From positions 1 to 64,000 of the forward strand of contig NZ_BAIV01000024.1 of assembly GCF_000517545.1 (NCBI RefSeq): a stretch of DNA of 64,000 bases, read 5' to 3'. Positions 37,840 through 48,300 of the stretch are shown piece by piece. Each line of letters opens with the position of its first letter. Position 1 is the stretch's first letter. The translations under genes and the position numbers were made by a program. The notes under the pieces were generated by a model. The model ran no database searches. It was not told where the DNA came from and saw only the letters and a program-made list of their open reading frames with translations. Source of the stretch: Bacteroides reticulotermitis JCM 10512. GTDB taxonomy: Bacteria; Bacteroidota; Bacteroidia; Bacteroidales; Bacteroidaceae.

Positions 37840-38916
37840 ATGAAAATAAAACTCTACACATTTTTCTTGTTATTCTCTCTTTTAATGAGTTCTTCCGTTT
37901 TGTGGGCACAACAAAAAGCTACTCCCAAAGCAGGAGAGGGGATATCTTCTTTTCTACTTAGATATAACCGCTCTCCAAAGAAGTATTACGACGACTTTAT
38001 CGAACTGAACAAAAAGCAATTGGGAGGCAAGCACGTGATAAAGATGGGAGTCACCTATGTAATACCTCCGGTGAAGAAGTCAACACCTTACTCCGCTACA
38101 ACTTCGAAGAGTGATGAGAAAAAAGGTACAAAAGATACGAAAGAGGCCCCAAATAAAGCAACGGCAACTTCCAGAACCCGAGTCAATGAACCTCTGTTCG
38201 GCCCGAAACTGGCTGAAGTGAAAGTCACTTCCAAGCGTTTGGCAGGTGCTTGCTTCTATGTAGTCTGCGGACACGGTGGTCCCGATCCCGGTGCTATCGG
38301 TCGAGTGGGTAAGTATGAGTTGCATGAAGACGAATACGCTTATGACATTGCTTTGCGTCTGGCACGTAGTCTCCTGCAAGAAGGAGCTGAGGTGCGTATT
38401 ATTATTCAGGATGCCAAAGATGGTATTCGCGACGAACCTTATCTGTCGAACAGTAAGCGGGAGACCTGCATGGGCGATCCGATTCCGCTGAATCAAGTGC
38501 AGCGTTTGCGACAGCGATGTGATAAAATAAACTATCTCTACCGGAAAGATCGGAAAAACTATACGTATTGCCGTTCTATCTTTATCCATGTCGATAGTCG
38601 TGGGAAAGGGAATCAGACTGATGTCTTTTTTTATCATTCGACTAAAAAGGTCGACAGTAAGCGATTGGCTAACAATATGAAAGATACTTTTGAGTCGAAA
38701 TACGGCAAGCACCAACCCAATCGCGGATTTACCGGAACGGTAAGCGGACGGAATTTGTTTGTGCTGGCAAATGCCACTCCCACTTCTGTTTTTGTGGAAT
38801 TGGGGAATATTCAGAACTCGCTCGATCAGCGTAGACTGATTATGAGCTCTAACCGTCAGGCTCTTGCTAACTGGTTAATGGAAGGTTTTCTGAAAGATTT
38901 CAGAGCCTCGAAGTAA
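37840..38916 (+). CDS. exported N-acetylmuramoyl-L-alanine amidase
   Basis: A 358-residue cell-wall hydrolase with a signal peptide (M-K-I-K-L-Y-T-F-F...L-W-A-Q). A short LysM-like segment (about 30-75, G-E-G-I-S-S-F-L-L-R-Y-N to T-Y-V-I-P) is followed by a Ser/Thr/Lys-rich linker and an amidase_3 domain (about 130-355). Zinc ligands are visible as His in V-C-G-H-G-G, Glu in L-H-E-D-E-Y and His in F-I-H-V-D-S, and the catalytic Glu in V-F-V-E-L-G-N. It cleaves the bond between MurNAc and the peptide stem. It is monocistronic, with a promoter box at 37783. Confidence 0.9.
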   Translation: MKIKLYTFFLLFSLLMSSSVLWAQQKATPKAGEGISSFLLRYNRSPKKYYDDFIELNKKQLGGKHVIKMGVTYVIPPVKKSTPYSATTSKSDEKKGTKDTKEAPNKATATSRTRVNEPLFGPKLAEVKVTSKRLAGACFYVVCGHGGPDPGAIGRVGKYELHEDEYAYDIALRLARSLLQEGAEVRIIIQDAKDGIRDEPYLSNSKRETCMGDPIPLNQVQRLRQRCDKINYLYRKDRKNYTYCRSIFIHVDSRGKGNQTDVFFYHSTKKVDSKRLANNMKDTFESKYGKHQPNRGFTGTVSGRNLFVLANATPTSVFVELGNIQNSLDQRRLIMSSNRQALANWLMEGFLKDFRASK

Positions 38917-39310
38917 GAATATTGTTTTTTTTAGAAAAAAAATATTAGATACTTGAACAAAACAGATTGCTATCTGTTATATATGTGTAAATCGACCTGG
39001 AATACTATTTATAGGTATGAGAATATAGATGAATAGTAGGTATGCCTCTCAGGCATCGCAGGTAAGATTGCATAGTAGTTTTGTCGTGTTTTATTTTGTG
39101 TTTGTGTTGTGACGGTGCTGCGATGTGAATCGAAGTACCGTTTTTTTTGTTTTTTTTAATATGTTTTTCATAACTTTTTCTCGCATAAAAGAAGAAGGTG
39201 AAGAAAATAAATTACTACCTTTGAAATCCCAAAGCTAATGAGCTCAGCAGGGATGATTGATCCCTGTAATCTTTGAATACTAATAAAAAAAAGAAAAGGC
39301 ACTGTAAATC
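38917..39310. other. intergenic region with promoter boxes and a weak hairpin
   Basis: No gene is seen. A very A/T-rich stretch follows the amidase stop. A TAGTTTTG box lies at 39076-39083 on the + strand. About 30 bases on, an imperfect stem (about 39111-39143, CGGTGCTGCG region against CGAAGTACCG) runs into a T-rich tract, which could be the amidase terminator or a short transcript. The sensor-kinase promoter TACCTTTG is at 39216-39223. Confidence 0.4.
39216..39223 (+). promoter_or_regulatory. -7 box TACCTTTG for the PAS kinase gene
   Basis: Exact TAnnTTTG match 88 bp before the ATG at 39311, implying a leader of about 80 bases. Confidence 0.5.
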
Positions 39311-42300
39311 ATGTATTCTGTTTCCAAAAAAACTCACCAACCCCCTAAAATAGCTGTTTCTGCGTGGTCTAACCTTATTTTAGATCACAATTTAGTTGTG
39401 CAGGATGTTTTCAATTATGTTCCGGAATTGTTGTTTTTGTTTCAAGAAGAACATATAAGAGGGGTTCCTATAAGCCAATGGACAGAATATGCAACAGAGC
39501 TGAATCGAGAATCGTTTTCTTCGTGGATAAAATCTCTGCACGAAGTACAGCAAAGTACCGAGAATACAGCGTTTGAGTACACATCTTACCGACTTAACGG
39601 TGAACCACTCAGCGTAAATTGCCGCGTTCATTTTTCTTCTACCGGCAACATCTCTTGCTACTTATACACTGAAGAAATATCGATGTCACCTGACGAGGCT
39701 AAAGACGTGCTATGTTATTCGGATATAGCAAGCACGAGCAATGCAGTTGATCGGGCTATGGAGTCAGTCAATATTATAACTTGGGAATATGATTTAGAAA
39801 AACAGCGCTACACAACGTTGATTGACGATGGTAACTATCTGAATGATTCCAATATTGAAAGCCTCTTGCTTCCGGAAGACCGGGATAAATACAATCGTCA
39901 TATACAGATTATTAAGGATGGACAAAGAGAACAAGATTCCTTAGTTGTGCGACTTAAGCGAGATCAAGACCATGTTTGTCAGTTCTTTGAGAGTACGATT
40001 AAGGTTCGAAAGGATGAGCGTGGAAACACCACTCATTGATGGTGTGCTGAAAGATATAACCGCATTGATATTCAAAGAAGAAGAACTTCAGAAACAAAAA
40101 GAGTACATGAAATTGGCACTTAATGCCGGTAATATCTCTGTTTGGGTATATGAAGTGTCGGCTCAAGTCTTTTCTTCGTTTGAGGGAGACGCTTTATCGG
40201 GCGAGGGAATGACTATGCAACAAATGCTCGAACTGATGCACCCCGAAGATGCTATCTCTTATCCCGCGAGTATTCAGTCCTTAGTTACGGGAGAAGTCTC
40301 TAAATTAGTTCTGGTTACCCGATTCAAAGATGAATCTGTTCGGGGAGGATACCGGTATTATGAAGCTTCCATCATGCCGATGCATAAAGAAGATGGTAGA
40401 ATAACTCAGATAATCGGTACGCAGAAAGATGTTACCGACCATTACTTTCAACAAAAAGAGCAGGGAGCCAGTATACAGAAAACTGATCTTGCCATTCAGA
40501 ATGCCGATTTGGTGTTGTGGGAGTATGATAGCCAGGCTGAAGAGTTTACTTGTTATAATGAACCCCTCAATGGATATGACCGAACGCAAAAACTGCCCCC
40601 CTCGGCTTATTATTCTGCTGCACATCCCGATGATATAGCAGAAATGAAACGAGTAATCTCTATTATGAAAGATGGAGAAGATGAAGATGTAAAACTAGAT
40701 ATTCGCATTAAATACTCCTTTGATGAAGATGCGGAGTGGCAATACTGCACGCTTAGTGGTTCTCCATTTGAACGGAACGAATTAGGAAAAGTCACTAAGT
40801 ATATTGGTTTTCGCAAGAATAATACGGCTATTATCAAGGAGAATACGTTGCTCAATATCATTTTGAACTCAATTCCTATGCCTATCTACATTATAGATAT
40901 GGAGAAAAGTAGCAATTTCCTTTTTAGGAATGATGAGAGTAAGAAAATGTTTGGAGTTCCGGAAGCCAAAGATATGAGTGAACTCATTGGACTTGAAGCC
41001 GCGAATGAACTCAGTAAGGTAGATCAACAGGTGTTTGATTCGGAAATTCCCTATTGGGAGAAGAGACTGTTCATACATTGGAAGGACGAAGATACGATAC
41101 AACCACGCGAAAGAGTACATTCTATGTAGGAAATAAGAAGTTGTTGTTGTGTGTGCGTTGGGATACGAGCCTGCGAAATGAACTTCAGCGAAAGTCGAAA
41201 GTCTTGAATATCTCGATGGATGCTTTCAAAGCCTTTACCTGGTATTACGATACGTATAGCGAGAAGTTCGTCTTTGGTGATGGCTTTGACAAAACCAGTG
41301 GTGAGCAAAGTGATATGAATAATTCGATTAAGCTATTGCGAAAGATACATCCGGAAGATCGGCACCTTGTTTCCACCGCAGTAAAGAGTCTGTTGCTGGA
41401 AGACAAAGGAGAACTGTTTCTGGAATTCAGATTTGACTTTCTCGAACAGGGTGTATATGAATGGTGGGAGTGTAGAGGGATTATGGAAACGAAGATGGTA
41501 AACAATCAACCCTATAAGTACTTCTATGGGATGGATTTCAATATCGATCGCCACAAAAAAAATCAGCAGACTCTTTTGCGAAATAAAATAGATTTGGCAG
41601 AACTGAATCGGCAGAATCAGCTTATCTTGAATAATGCAATATCCGGCTTAGCTTATATTTCGTCTGACTTTACAGTGCAATGGGAGAACGTAAATGCTTG
41701 TTTTCCCGATCTGGTTTTTGCGCGGTATGAGCAGGGTAAATTGTGTTACCAAACCGCCTATGGGCGCAATACTCCATGTGAGAATTGTGTCATGAAGCGT
41801 GCTTTCTCCTCCAAACAAACAGAAAGTGTTGTTCTGAAATTGGAAAATGGAAAGATCGTTGAACTATTTGCAACTCCTGTGTGGGATAAGGTGAGTGGCG
41901 AACTCGATGGAGCAGTCATGCGGGTAGATGATATTACAGACCGTGAATATATGATCCGTGAATTGCAACGGGCTAAACAGCAAGCTGAAAAGTCGGATAA
42001 GTTGAAGTCGGCCTTTCTAGCAATATGAGTCATGAAATACGGACCCCATTAAACGCTATCATTGGTTTTTCTGAGTTGTTGGCTACTGTTGCGGAGCCTG
42101 AGGAAAGGGACGAGTATGTTAAGATCATAATGACGAACAACGAACTGCTTCTGAAATTGATTAATGATATATTGGACTTATCTAAGATAGAAGCAGGTTT
42201 CGTAGAATTAAACCCTCAGTTGTTTGACTTGCACGAAGTCTTTGCTGAGATAGGATTAGCTATGCAATATCGGATAACTCATCCCAATATCAATTTCGTT

Positions 42301-42672
42301 TGCATCAATCCGTATAAGAAATGTCTGGTGACGCTCGATAAGAACCGTTTGATACAGATCTTGACGAATTATATAACGAATGCGATAAAATATACCGTTA
42401 GGGGCTTTATTGAGATGGGCTATGAATATGTGAACCACGGTATCCGATTGTACGTGAAAGATAGTGGCATCGGTATTGCAGACGGAAAGAAAGAAAAAGT
42501 ATTCAAACGTTTCGAGAAGCTGGATGAGTTTGCTCAAGGTAGTGGGCTGGGATTGTCGATTTGTAAAGCGATAGCCGAAGCTTGTGGCGGCTGCACGGGC
42601 TTTGAGTCGCATCAGGGTGAAGGCTCTGTCTTCTGGGCTTGGTTGCCTTGTGAAGCGGAAATTCTGGAATAG
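39311..42672 (+). CDS. multi-PAS sensor histidine kinase, three frameshifts
   Basis: About 1121 residues after repair. There is no membrane segment or signal peptide, so it is probably cytoplasmic. At least three or four PAS/PAC modules fill the first 800 residues (for example around M-K-L-A-L-N-A-G-N-I-S-V-W and the repeated H-P-E-D or H-P-D-D turn). A C-rich PAS-like segment follows (C-Y-Q-T-A-Y-G-R-N-T-P-C-E-N-C). The kinase core has the phospho-acceptor His in N-M-S-H-E-I-R-T-P-L-N-A and the ATP lid in G-S-G-L-G-L-S-I-C-K. The frame breaks at about 40036 (loss of two bases, or gain of one), 41101 (AAA to AA) and 42022 (AAA to AA, restoring A-N-M-S-H-E). No cognate regulator is adjacent. 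The input signal is unknown. Confidence 0.85.
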
Positions 42673-42690
42673 TTTGATGCATTGAATATA

Positions 42691-42732
42691 AAAAGGTCGG
42701 AAGAAATCAATATTATGTTCTTCCGACCTTTT
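42691..42732. terminator. bidirectional terminator
   Basis: A perfect 15-bp stem AAAAGGTCGGAAGAA (42691-42705) with its complement at 42718-42732 and a 12-base loop, between the convergent kinase and carboxyltransferase genes. Confidence 0.88.
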
Positions 42733-42772
42733 TTATATGGGATCTATTCTATTTAGAAGTAGCATGTGTTCC

Positions 42773-44308
42773 TTACAGCGGCATATTGCCGTGCTTCTTA
42801 GGCGGATTGGTTAGCATTTTATTCTCAGTCATTTCTAACGCCTGAATCAAACGCTTGCGAGTTTGTTTCGGTAAGATAATCTCATCGATAAAACCTAATT
42901 CAGCAGCCTGATAAGGGGTAGCGAACTTTTCTTTGTAAGCTTCCAGCTCTTTGGCCTTTGTTTCCGCATCTGCTTTGCGGAAAAGTACATTGATCGCTCC
43001 TTCAGCTCCCATTACGGCAATTTCCGCACTTGGGTAAGCAAAGTTAACGTCGGCACCGGTTTGTTTCGAGTTCATCACAATATAGGCTCCACCGTATGCC
43101 TTACGGGTGATAACCGTAATCTTAGGTACAGTAGCTTCGGCAAACGCGTATACAATCTTAGCACCGTGGCGGATAATACCATTGTTCTCTTGTGTATAGC
43201 CCGGCAAGAATCCCGGCACATCTTCGAACGTAATTAGTGGAATATTGAAGCAATCGCAGAAACGTACAAAACGACTTGCTTTATCGCTGGCGTCAATGTC
43301 GAGCACTCCAGCTAGATAAGCCGGTTGATTGGCGACAATACCTACCGAACGTCCTCCCAAACGAGCAAATCCAATGATGATGTTTTTAGCGAAATACGGC
43401 ATCACTTCATAGAAATAGCCTTCGTCTACAACCCGTTCGATAATGTCTTTCATATCGTAAGGCATGTTTGGGTCGGACGGAATGATTGTATTAAGTGTAG
43501 GATCTTCGCGATTGCTTTCATCGGAGAAACTTTGTTTTTGCGGTTCATCCATATTGTTTTGCGGCAAGAAGGAGAGCAGTTCGCGAATGCTCATCAGCAA
43601 TTCCTCTTCGGTATTGCACATAAAGTGAGCGACACCGCTTTTGGTGCTGTGAGTCAAAGCACCGCCCAGTTCTTCTTTGCTTACTTCTTCATGGATCACG
43701 GTTTTAACCACGTCCGGGCCAGTCACAAACATATGACTTTTTTCTTTAACCATGAAAATAAAGTCGGTCAGGGCAGGAGAGTAGCAAGCACCGCCTGCAC
43801 ATGGACCCAGAATGGCTGATATTTGCGGAATAACTCCGCTTGCCATTGTATTTTGGTAGAAGATGTCGGCATATCCCGAGAGACTTTCGATACCTTCTTG
43901 TATACGTGCGCCACCCGAATCGTTCAATGCGATAATAGGAGCACCGTTTTTGAGAGCCAGTTGTTGGACTTTTACAATCTTTTTCGCGTTGGAAGCCGAC
44001 AAAGAACCACCATATACGGTGAAGTCGTAGGCGTAGACAAATACTTGACGCCCGTCTATCTTACCGTAACCGGAAACAACTCCATCACCGGGAATCTTGT
44101 TCTTATCCATGCCGTAATTGGTGCAGCGATGTACCATCAGCTTATCCAATTCTACAAATGTGCCTTTATCGAGCAGCATATCAATGCGTTCGCGTGCGGT
44201 CATTTTGCCGCTTTCATGCTGTATCTCTATTTTACTAGCACCACCACCCAGAGAAGCTACACGATCGCGTTCTTCAAATGTAGCAAAGGCTTTATTCATT
44301 TCTTCCAT
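42773..44308 (-). CDS. acyl-CoA carboxyltransferase subunit (propionyl-CoA / methylmalonyl-CoA type)
   Basis: A 511-residue crotonase-superfamily carboxyltransferase that transfers CO2 between biotin and an acyl-CoA. Both halves are present: the N-terminal half has G-A-P-I-I-A-L-N-D-S-G-G-A-R-I-Q-E-G and the C-terminal half has F-E-D-V-P-G-F-L-P-G and A-Y-G-G-A-Y-I-V-M-N-S. Size and motifs fit PccB/MmdA. With a biotin carboxylase in the same operon an ATP-dependent propionyl-CoA carboxylase is more likely than the Na+-pumping decarboxylase. The membrane subunits of the latter are not present in the window. The longer frame to 44326 would use TTG, so ATG at 44308 is preferred, 1 bp after the stop codon of the biotin protein gene. 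Confidence 0.9.
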   Translation of the reverse strand: MEEMNKAFATFEERDRVASLGGGASKIEIQHESGKMTARERIDMLLDKGTFVELDKLMVHRCTNYGMDKNKIPGDGVVSGYGKIDGRQVFVYAYDFTVYGGSLSASNAKKIVKVQQLALKNGAPIIALNDSGGARIQEGIESLSGYADIFYQNTMASGVIPQISAILGPCAGGACYSPALTDFIFMVKEKSHMFVTGPDVVKTVIHEEVSKEELGGALTHSTKSGVAHFMCNTEEELLMSIRELLSFLPQNNMDEPQKQSFSDESNREDPTLNTIIPSDPNMPYDMKDIIERVVDEGYFYEVMPYFAKNIIIGFARLGGRSVGIVANQPAYLAGVLDIDASDKASRFVRFCDCFNIPLITFEDVPGFLPGYTQENNGIIRHGAKIVYAFAEATVPKITVITRKAYGGAYIVMNSKQTGADVNFAYPSAEIAVMGAEGAINVLFRKADAETKAKELEAYKEKFATPYQAAELGFIDEIILPKQTRKRLIQALEMTENKMLTNPPKKHGNMPL

Positions 44309-44309
44309 T

Positions 44310-44819
44310 TTATTCGATTGTTTCAAGGGTTATCAATGTTTGGTCACCGGTAATGCTGTCGCCTTCCTTGACCAATATTTCTTTGATACGGCAATCCGTA
44401 CTTACTTTGTAATTGCTTTGCATTTTCATGGCTTCAATCACAATAACCGTATCGCCTGCTTTCACCTCTTGCCCGGCTACAACAGGTATTTTGACTACTT
44501 TTCCAGGCATTGGAGATGTGATACTGTCGTTCTGTCCTTCTTCTCCTTTCTTGCGCATACGCAGGTACTTGGCTTGGCTGTCTACAATCTCGACATTGAA
44601 GCTGCTGTAGTGAGTGTTTACTTTATAGCTTTTACCGTTTTCACGGCGAATCAGCTGTGCGTTCGAGCTGCGTCCGTCCATGAGGATGTTGCAAGTTCCA
44701 TTTTCCGCCATAACAACGTCGGCTTCGAATGTTTGCCCGTCTATGGTAAGTACTACTTTATTGTCTTCTTTGCTGACCAATTCTACTTCGGCCACTCGGT
44801 TTCCTATATGAATTTCCAT
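44310..44819 (-). CDS. biotin carboxyl carrier protein
   Basis: A 169-residue biotinyl domain protein. The C-terminal 70 residues form the lipoyl/biotinyl barrel with the attachment lysine in V-I-E-A-M-K-M-Q. The N-terminal part resembles the linker of fused carboxylases. It carries carboxybiotin between the biotin carboxylase (upstream, 20 bp gap) and the carboxyltransferase (downstream, 1 bp gap). The three genes form a complete soluble biotin-dependent carboxylase operon. Confidence 0.93.
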   Translation of the reverse strand: MEIHIGNRVAEVELVSKEDNKVVLTIDGQTFEADVVMAENGTCNILMDGRSSNAQLIRRENGKSYKVNTHYSSFNVEIVDSQAKYLRMRKKGEEGQNDSITSPMPGKVVKIPVVAGQEVKAGDTVIVIEAMKMQSNYKVSTDCRIKEILVKEGDSITGDQTLITLETIE

Positions 44820-44838
44820 AATTGAATACTTTTTTAAG

Positions 44839-46353
44839 TTAGATGCGAAGTACGCCTTTTTGAAGTCCGAAAGCCTTCCACTTACTGATGGGGCGGGCGT
44901 CAGCAGCCAGTCCGCTGTTGTTTTCCTCCAGATTCATCAAGTAGTCGATATAGGCGGCAATCAGGGCGATGCTTTCTGCCCGTTCACTCGTGCGCATGAT
45001 GTACGCTTTCAAGTATTCTGCATTCTTGGTAATGAAGCCTGTGTCATAATGTCCTTCTACAAAATCGGGCGTTTCCATAATGGCACGCAGGTAGCTGATG
45101 TTATTCTTGATACCGGTAATCTTGTATTCGTGAAGAACGCGACGCATACGTTCGATCGCATAATCGCGGGTAGTGGCCCATACGATTAGCTTGCCGATCA
45201 TCGGGTCGTAGTAAATCGGAATTTCGTAGCCTTCATATACATAACTGTCGATGCGAACTCCGATTCCGTTTGGCTCGGTGATCTGTTTGATGACTCCCGG
45301 GCTGGGCATGAAGTTCATTTCAGTATCTTCGGCGCAGATACGACATTCGATGGCGTGTCCGCGTTGTTGAATATCTTCTTGTTTGAGTTGGAGGACCTCC
45401 CCGCCGGCTACCTTGATTTGTTCTTTCACCAAGTCTACGCCGATCACTTCTTCGGTGATGGGATGTTCCACTTGTAAGCGGGTATTCATTTCGAGGAAGT
45501 AGTAGTTGCGGTATTTGTCCACTAGAAATTCGATGGTCCCTGCGCCAACGTAGTTGACGGCTTTAGCGGCAGCTACGGCTTTCTCGCCCATGTCTTTTCT
45601 CAGTTCCGGCGTAATAAATGCCGATGGAGTCTCTTCTACGATTTTCTGGTTACGACGTTGTACGGAGCATTCGCGTTCGCAGAGGTGGATTACGTTGCCA
45701 TGCTTATCGCCGAGGATCTGAAATTCGATATGATGGGGTTCTTCTACGAACTTTTCCAAGTAAACGGTGTCGTCACCGAACGAAGAGAGTGATTCGCTTT
45801 TGGCTGTGGTATAGGCTTCTTCTACTTCATCTGCGTTATGGATGAGGCGCATGCCTTTTCCACCACCTCCCATCGAAGCTTTCAGCATTACCGGATAACC
45901 GATCTGGTTGCAGAGCTCTACCGCTTCTTCAACGCTTTTCAAGTTTTCCTGTGTGCCGGGTACTACGGGTACTCCTGCTTCAATCATTCGGATGCGGGCA
46001 GCTATTTTATCACCCATCGCTTCCATTGTTTCCGCGTTCGGACCTATAAAAATAATACCTTCTTCCTGACAACGTCTGGTGAAGGTAGCATTTTCGGATA
46101 GGAAACCATATCCGGGATGAATAGCATCGGCCTGGCTGATTTTAGCCACTTCAATGATTTTTTCTATATTCAGATAACTTTCTTTAGACGCTGCCGGACC
46201 TACGCAATATGCTTCATCAGCATAGAGCACATGTTTTGCGGTTCGATCTGCTTCAGAGAATATGGCTATACTTTTAATCTCCATTTCTCGGCAGGAGCGC
46301 ATTACCCTCACAGCTATTTCACCGCGATTGGCTACTAAGATTTTTTTTATCAT
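44839..46353 (-). CDS. accC: biotin carboxylase subunit
   Basis: A 504-residue ATP-grasp biotin carboxylase. Seen are the start [10 protein letters not shown], the [10 protein letters not shown] segment, the glycine-rich loop [11 protein letters not shown], the bicarbonate/biotin site [10 protein letters not shown], and N-T-R-L-Q-V-E-H. It charges biotin with bicarbonate and ATP. ATG at 46353 gives the family start [13 protein letters not shown] at 46374 is an alternative. It is the first gene of the operon, and 150 bases of leader separate it from a cobalamin riboswitch (46507-46680), so cobalamin probably represses the operon. accC is the closest family symbol. A dedicated propionyl-CoA carboxylase subunit is equally possible. 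Confidence 0.9.
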   Translation of the reverse strand: MIKKILVANRGEIAVRVMRSCREMEIKSIAIFSEADRTAKHVLYADEAYCVGPAASKESYLNIEKIIEVAKISQADAIHPGYGFLSENATFTRRCQEEGIIFIGPNAETMEAMGDKIAARIRMIEAGVPVVPGTQENLKSVEEAVELCNQIGYPVMLKASMGGGGKGMRLIHNADEVEEAYTTAKSESLSSFGDDTVYLEKFVEEPHHIEFQILGDKHGNVIHLCERECSVQRRNQKIVEETPSAFITPELRKDMGEKAVAAAKAVNYVGAGTIEFLVDKYRNYYFLEMNTRLQVEHPITEEVIGVDLVKEQIKVAGGEVLQLKQEDIQQRGHAIECRICAEDTEMNFMPSPGVIKQITEPNGIGVRIDSYVYEGYEIPIYYDPMIGKLIVWATTRDYAIERMRRVLHEYKITGIKNNISYLRAIMETPDFVEGHYDTGFITKNAEYLKAYIMRTSERAESIALIAAYIDYLMNLEENNSGLAADARPISKWKAFGLQKGVLRI

Positions 46354-46506
46354 ACTTTTCTCTATTAAGTGCATACATATTCATACCTTCTCTTTCATCC
46401 TGCAGATACTCCGCCTGATGAAAATTCAGTAATTCTTCGATTTTGAGCTTAACAAACGATGTTTTTCCTCCTAGTCCACGAAGAGGAATAACGTCTAACT
46501 TGAATT

Positions 46507-46680
46507 GGCAGGTCTTCTGACTGACTCCTATCTTATGTGTCTTCCCGATTCTGCATCAGTGACGTGTTATTAGTTTATTCATAAGATATTGCATAGAGTT
46601 TCACAGCAGCGGGACTGTCCGGGATTTACACCCGATTCCCTTTTAATCACCATCTGTTGGATACAGGCGATGAACCAAAT
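46507..46680 (-). promoter_or_regulatory. cobalamin riboswitch upstream of the carboxylase operon
   Basis: On the minus strand the RNA reads from a T-T-C-A-T-C-G start through GGGAATCGGGTGTAAATCCC, then GGACAGTCCCGC and TGCTGTGA. It ends in the 3' element GTCAGAAGACCTGCC at about 46507-46521. These are the conserved core elements of the AdoCbl-type riboswitch, including the B12-box region. The -7 box TATCTTTG is at 46686-46693, so transcription would begin a few bases before the aptamer. The next gene on this strand is the biotin carboxylase gene at 46353. Cobalamin binding normally lowers expression of the gene behind it. Confidence 0.9.
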
Positions 46681-46685
46681 CGCGG

Positions 46686-46693
46686 CAAAGATA
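46686..46693 (-). promoter_or_regulatory. -7 box TATCTTTG for the riboswitch-carboxylase transcript
   Basis: TAnnTTTG match on the minus strand immediately before the aptamer, giving a predicted start of transcription near 46680. Confidence 0.6.
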
Positions 46694-46753
46694 AATAATT
46701 CTTGAATAGAAACCCCTTTTTTTGAGCGAAAGTTTTATTTATGTATATTGTTT

Positions 46754-47926
46754 TCATGTAATGGGGAGTCGTAATTCACGTAAGCATGCCTGCACTTCTT
46801 CCGGCGTACCGGTGTGTTTGCCTTCATCATCGGACAGCTTGATGCATTGTCTCCATTCTTGGTTGATATTCATCTTGCATTGAGAAAGCTTCATGACTAT
46901 ATTCGACGGATCAAAGCCTGTGTCGTTGGTTAGGTTCGTGCCAATGCCGAACGAACACCTTATTCGTCCCTTGCAGTATGCTTGTATCTTTAGTGCTTTT
47001 TTGAAGTCGAGTCCATTGCTAAAGACAACTGTTTTGGTGGTTGAATCAATCCCTAGTTCTTTATACCTGAAGGTAAGTTTGTCAATAAACTCAAACTCGT
47101 TGCCGGAGTCGCATCGAACCCCGTCAAATAATTTTGCTTGCTTACGGCTAATGTTGGTAAGAAAAATATCCGAGGTATAGGTGTCAGATAAGGCTATGCC
47201 CAAATCGCCGTCGTACACATTAACCCAATTTTCAAGTGCCATGTAGTTCGCGTGTTTGTATCCGAACTGGGCCCCGTGAAACATAAACCACTCGTGTGGA
47301 TGAGTTCCCATCATCTTCGTGTTGTACTTCATGGCGAAATAGCAATTGGATGTTCCGGTGCAATAACGTGACGTTTCTTTGAGCTCTTTGATCACTGCGT
47401 CTTGTACATCGAATGAGAATCGTCTGCGGGTTCCGAACTCTGAGAAAAGAAGCTTTTCCCGATTCGATAGTCTGATTTTCTCCGATAGTTTGTCGAGAAT
47501 CTGATTTTTATCGGGTACGTATCCAAAGAAGCGGTTTTTTATTTCGGATACGATAGCGAGTAAAGGCACTTCATACAGAGTTACTTTATAGAGTAGGTCG
47601 GTAACTTCCATGTGGAGTTGGTGATTCGCATCCAGATAAATATTTATTTTTCTCGGATCAAACCGAAAAGAAGATAACCACTCCCAATAGACTCTTGGAA
47701 GAAAGCGACAATTATTTGCCATATATTCCAATTCTTCTTCCGTCAGTCGTAGGCGTCTCAACTTCTCAATCTCCGTTTTGAGTGTTTGCAGAAACTCCTC
47801 CGTGTAGTGCGTTTCGTTTCTGTCGTTGAAACTAAAAGTCCCTATGGCGTATGGGAATAGTTTGATATAGGCATACGATGTGGTAAACTTATACAAATCG
47901 GTGTCAAGTAGCGTTTTTATAATCAT
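46754..47926 (-). CDS. pncB: nicotinate phosphoribosyltransferase
   Basis: A 390-residue NAD-salvage enzyme making nicotinate mononucleotide from nicotinate, PRPP and ATP. Family signatures: start L-L-D-T-D-L-Y-K-F-T, S-E-F-G-T-R-R-R-F, the acceptor-site H-P-H-E-W-F-M, L-S-D-T-Y-T-S, D-G-V-R-C-D-S-G, and F-G-I-G-T-N-L-T-N-D. ATG at 47926 matches the normal N-terminus. The frame stays open upstream to 48235, but that part (about 103 residues) has no family similarity and overlaps the small-RNA cassette on the other strand, so I exclude it. No -7 box of the usual type was found directly upstream. Confidence 0.93.
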   Translation of the reverse strand: MIIKTLLDTDLYKFTTSYAYIKLFPYAIGTFSFNDRNETHYTEEFLQTLKTEIEKLRRLRLTEEELEYMANNCRFLPRVYWEWLSSFRFDPRKINIYLDANHQLHMEVTDLLYKVTLYEVPLLAIVSEIKNRFFGYVPDKNQILDKLSEKIRLSNREKLLFSEFGTRRRFSFDVQDAVIKELKETSRYCTGTSNCYFAMKYNTKMMGTHPHEWFMFHGAQFGYKHANYMALENWVNVYDGDLGIALSDTYTSDIFLTNISRKQAKLFDGVRCDSGNEFEFIDKLTFRYKELGIDSTTKTVVFSNGLDFKKALKIQAYCKGRIRCSFGIGTNLTNDTGFDPSNIVMKLSQCKMNINQEWRQCIKLSDDEGKHTGTPEEVQACLRELRLPIT

Positions 47927-48212
47927 TCTTACAGTCTTTTTAAATGAAAACACCGCAAGACTCACAATTGTTGGATAGAATCGTTTAATAATCTTTTGGG
48001 CGGCCTTGGTTAATCTTCTAGCTGCATACCTAGCATGCTTTTTGAAGAATAGATTTGAAGACTTAGGATGGATGAATTGCTCGAAATATTTAAGAAAGCT
48101 ACGGTATGTTAACGCACACGGTCGGTTTGTTAACAGGATAGGTGATCTTGTTAAACCATGTTGTAAAACAGATCTATTTATACGAAATATTTGGAGAAAA
48201 GCGGAAAGTCCG

Positions 48213-48291
48213 TATCTTTGCAATGTGTTTTTCATAGTATTAGATTTAAGGTTAACAAAGATTGGCTGTCTGGGATAGATAGCCTTTTTTT
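48213..48291 (+). ncRNA. putative small RNA cassette, copy 1
   Basis: A -7 box TATCTTTG (48213-48220) is followed by CAATGTGTTTTTCATAGT and the shared block GTATTAGATTTAAGGTTAA, then AACAAAGATTGG. A hairpin GGCTGTCT-GGGAT-AGATAGCC (48264-48284) follows and ends in a run of seven T. A transcript from about 48227 would be about 65 nt. No open frame fits. Two more copies lie at 49512 and 50050. Conservation of promoter, leader and terminator with divergent flanks is what a paralogous small-RNA family would show. Confidence 0.65.
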
Positions 48292-48300
48292 ATGCCCGTA

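Noticed and set aside
46340-46560. Open frame on the minus strand between the riboswitch and accC, reading L-D-V-I-P-L-R-G-L-G-G-K and onward
   Set aside because: It runs out of the riboswitch aptamer itself, lacks an upstream ATG, GTG or TTG start in a sensible place and overlaps accC in another frame, so I could not support it as a leader peptide.
47927-48235. 103-residue N-terminal extension of pncB
   Set aside because: Not part of the family, and its start overlaps the small-RNA cassette on the other strand; the ATG at 47926 gives the normal protein.
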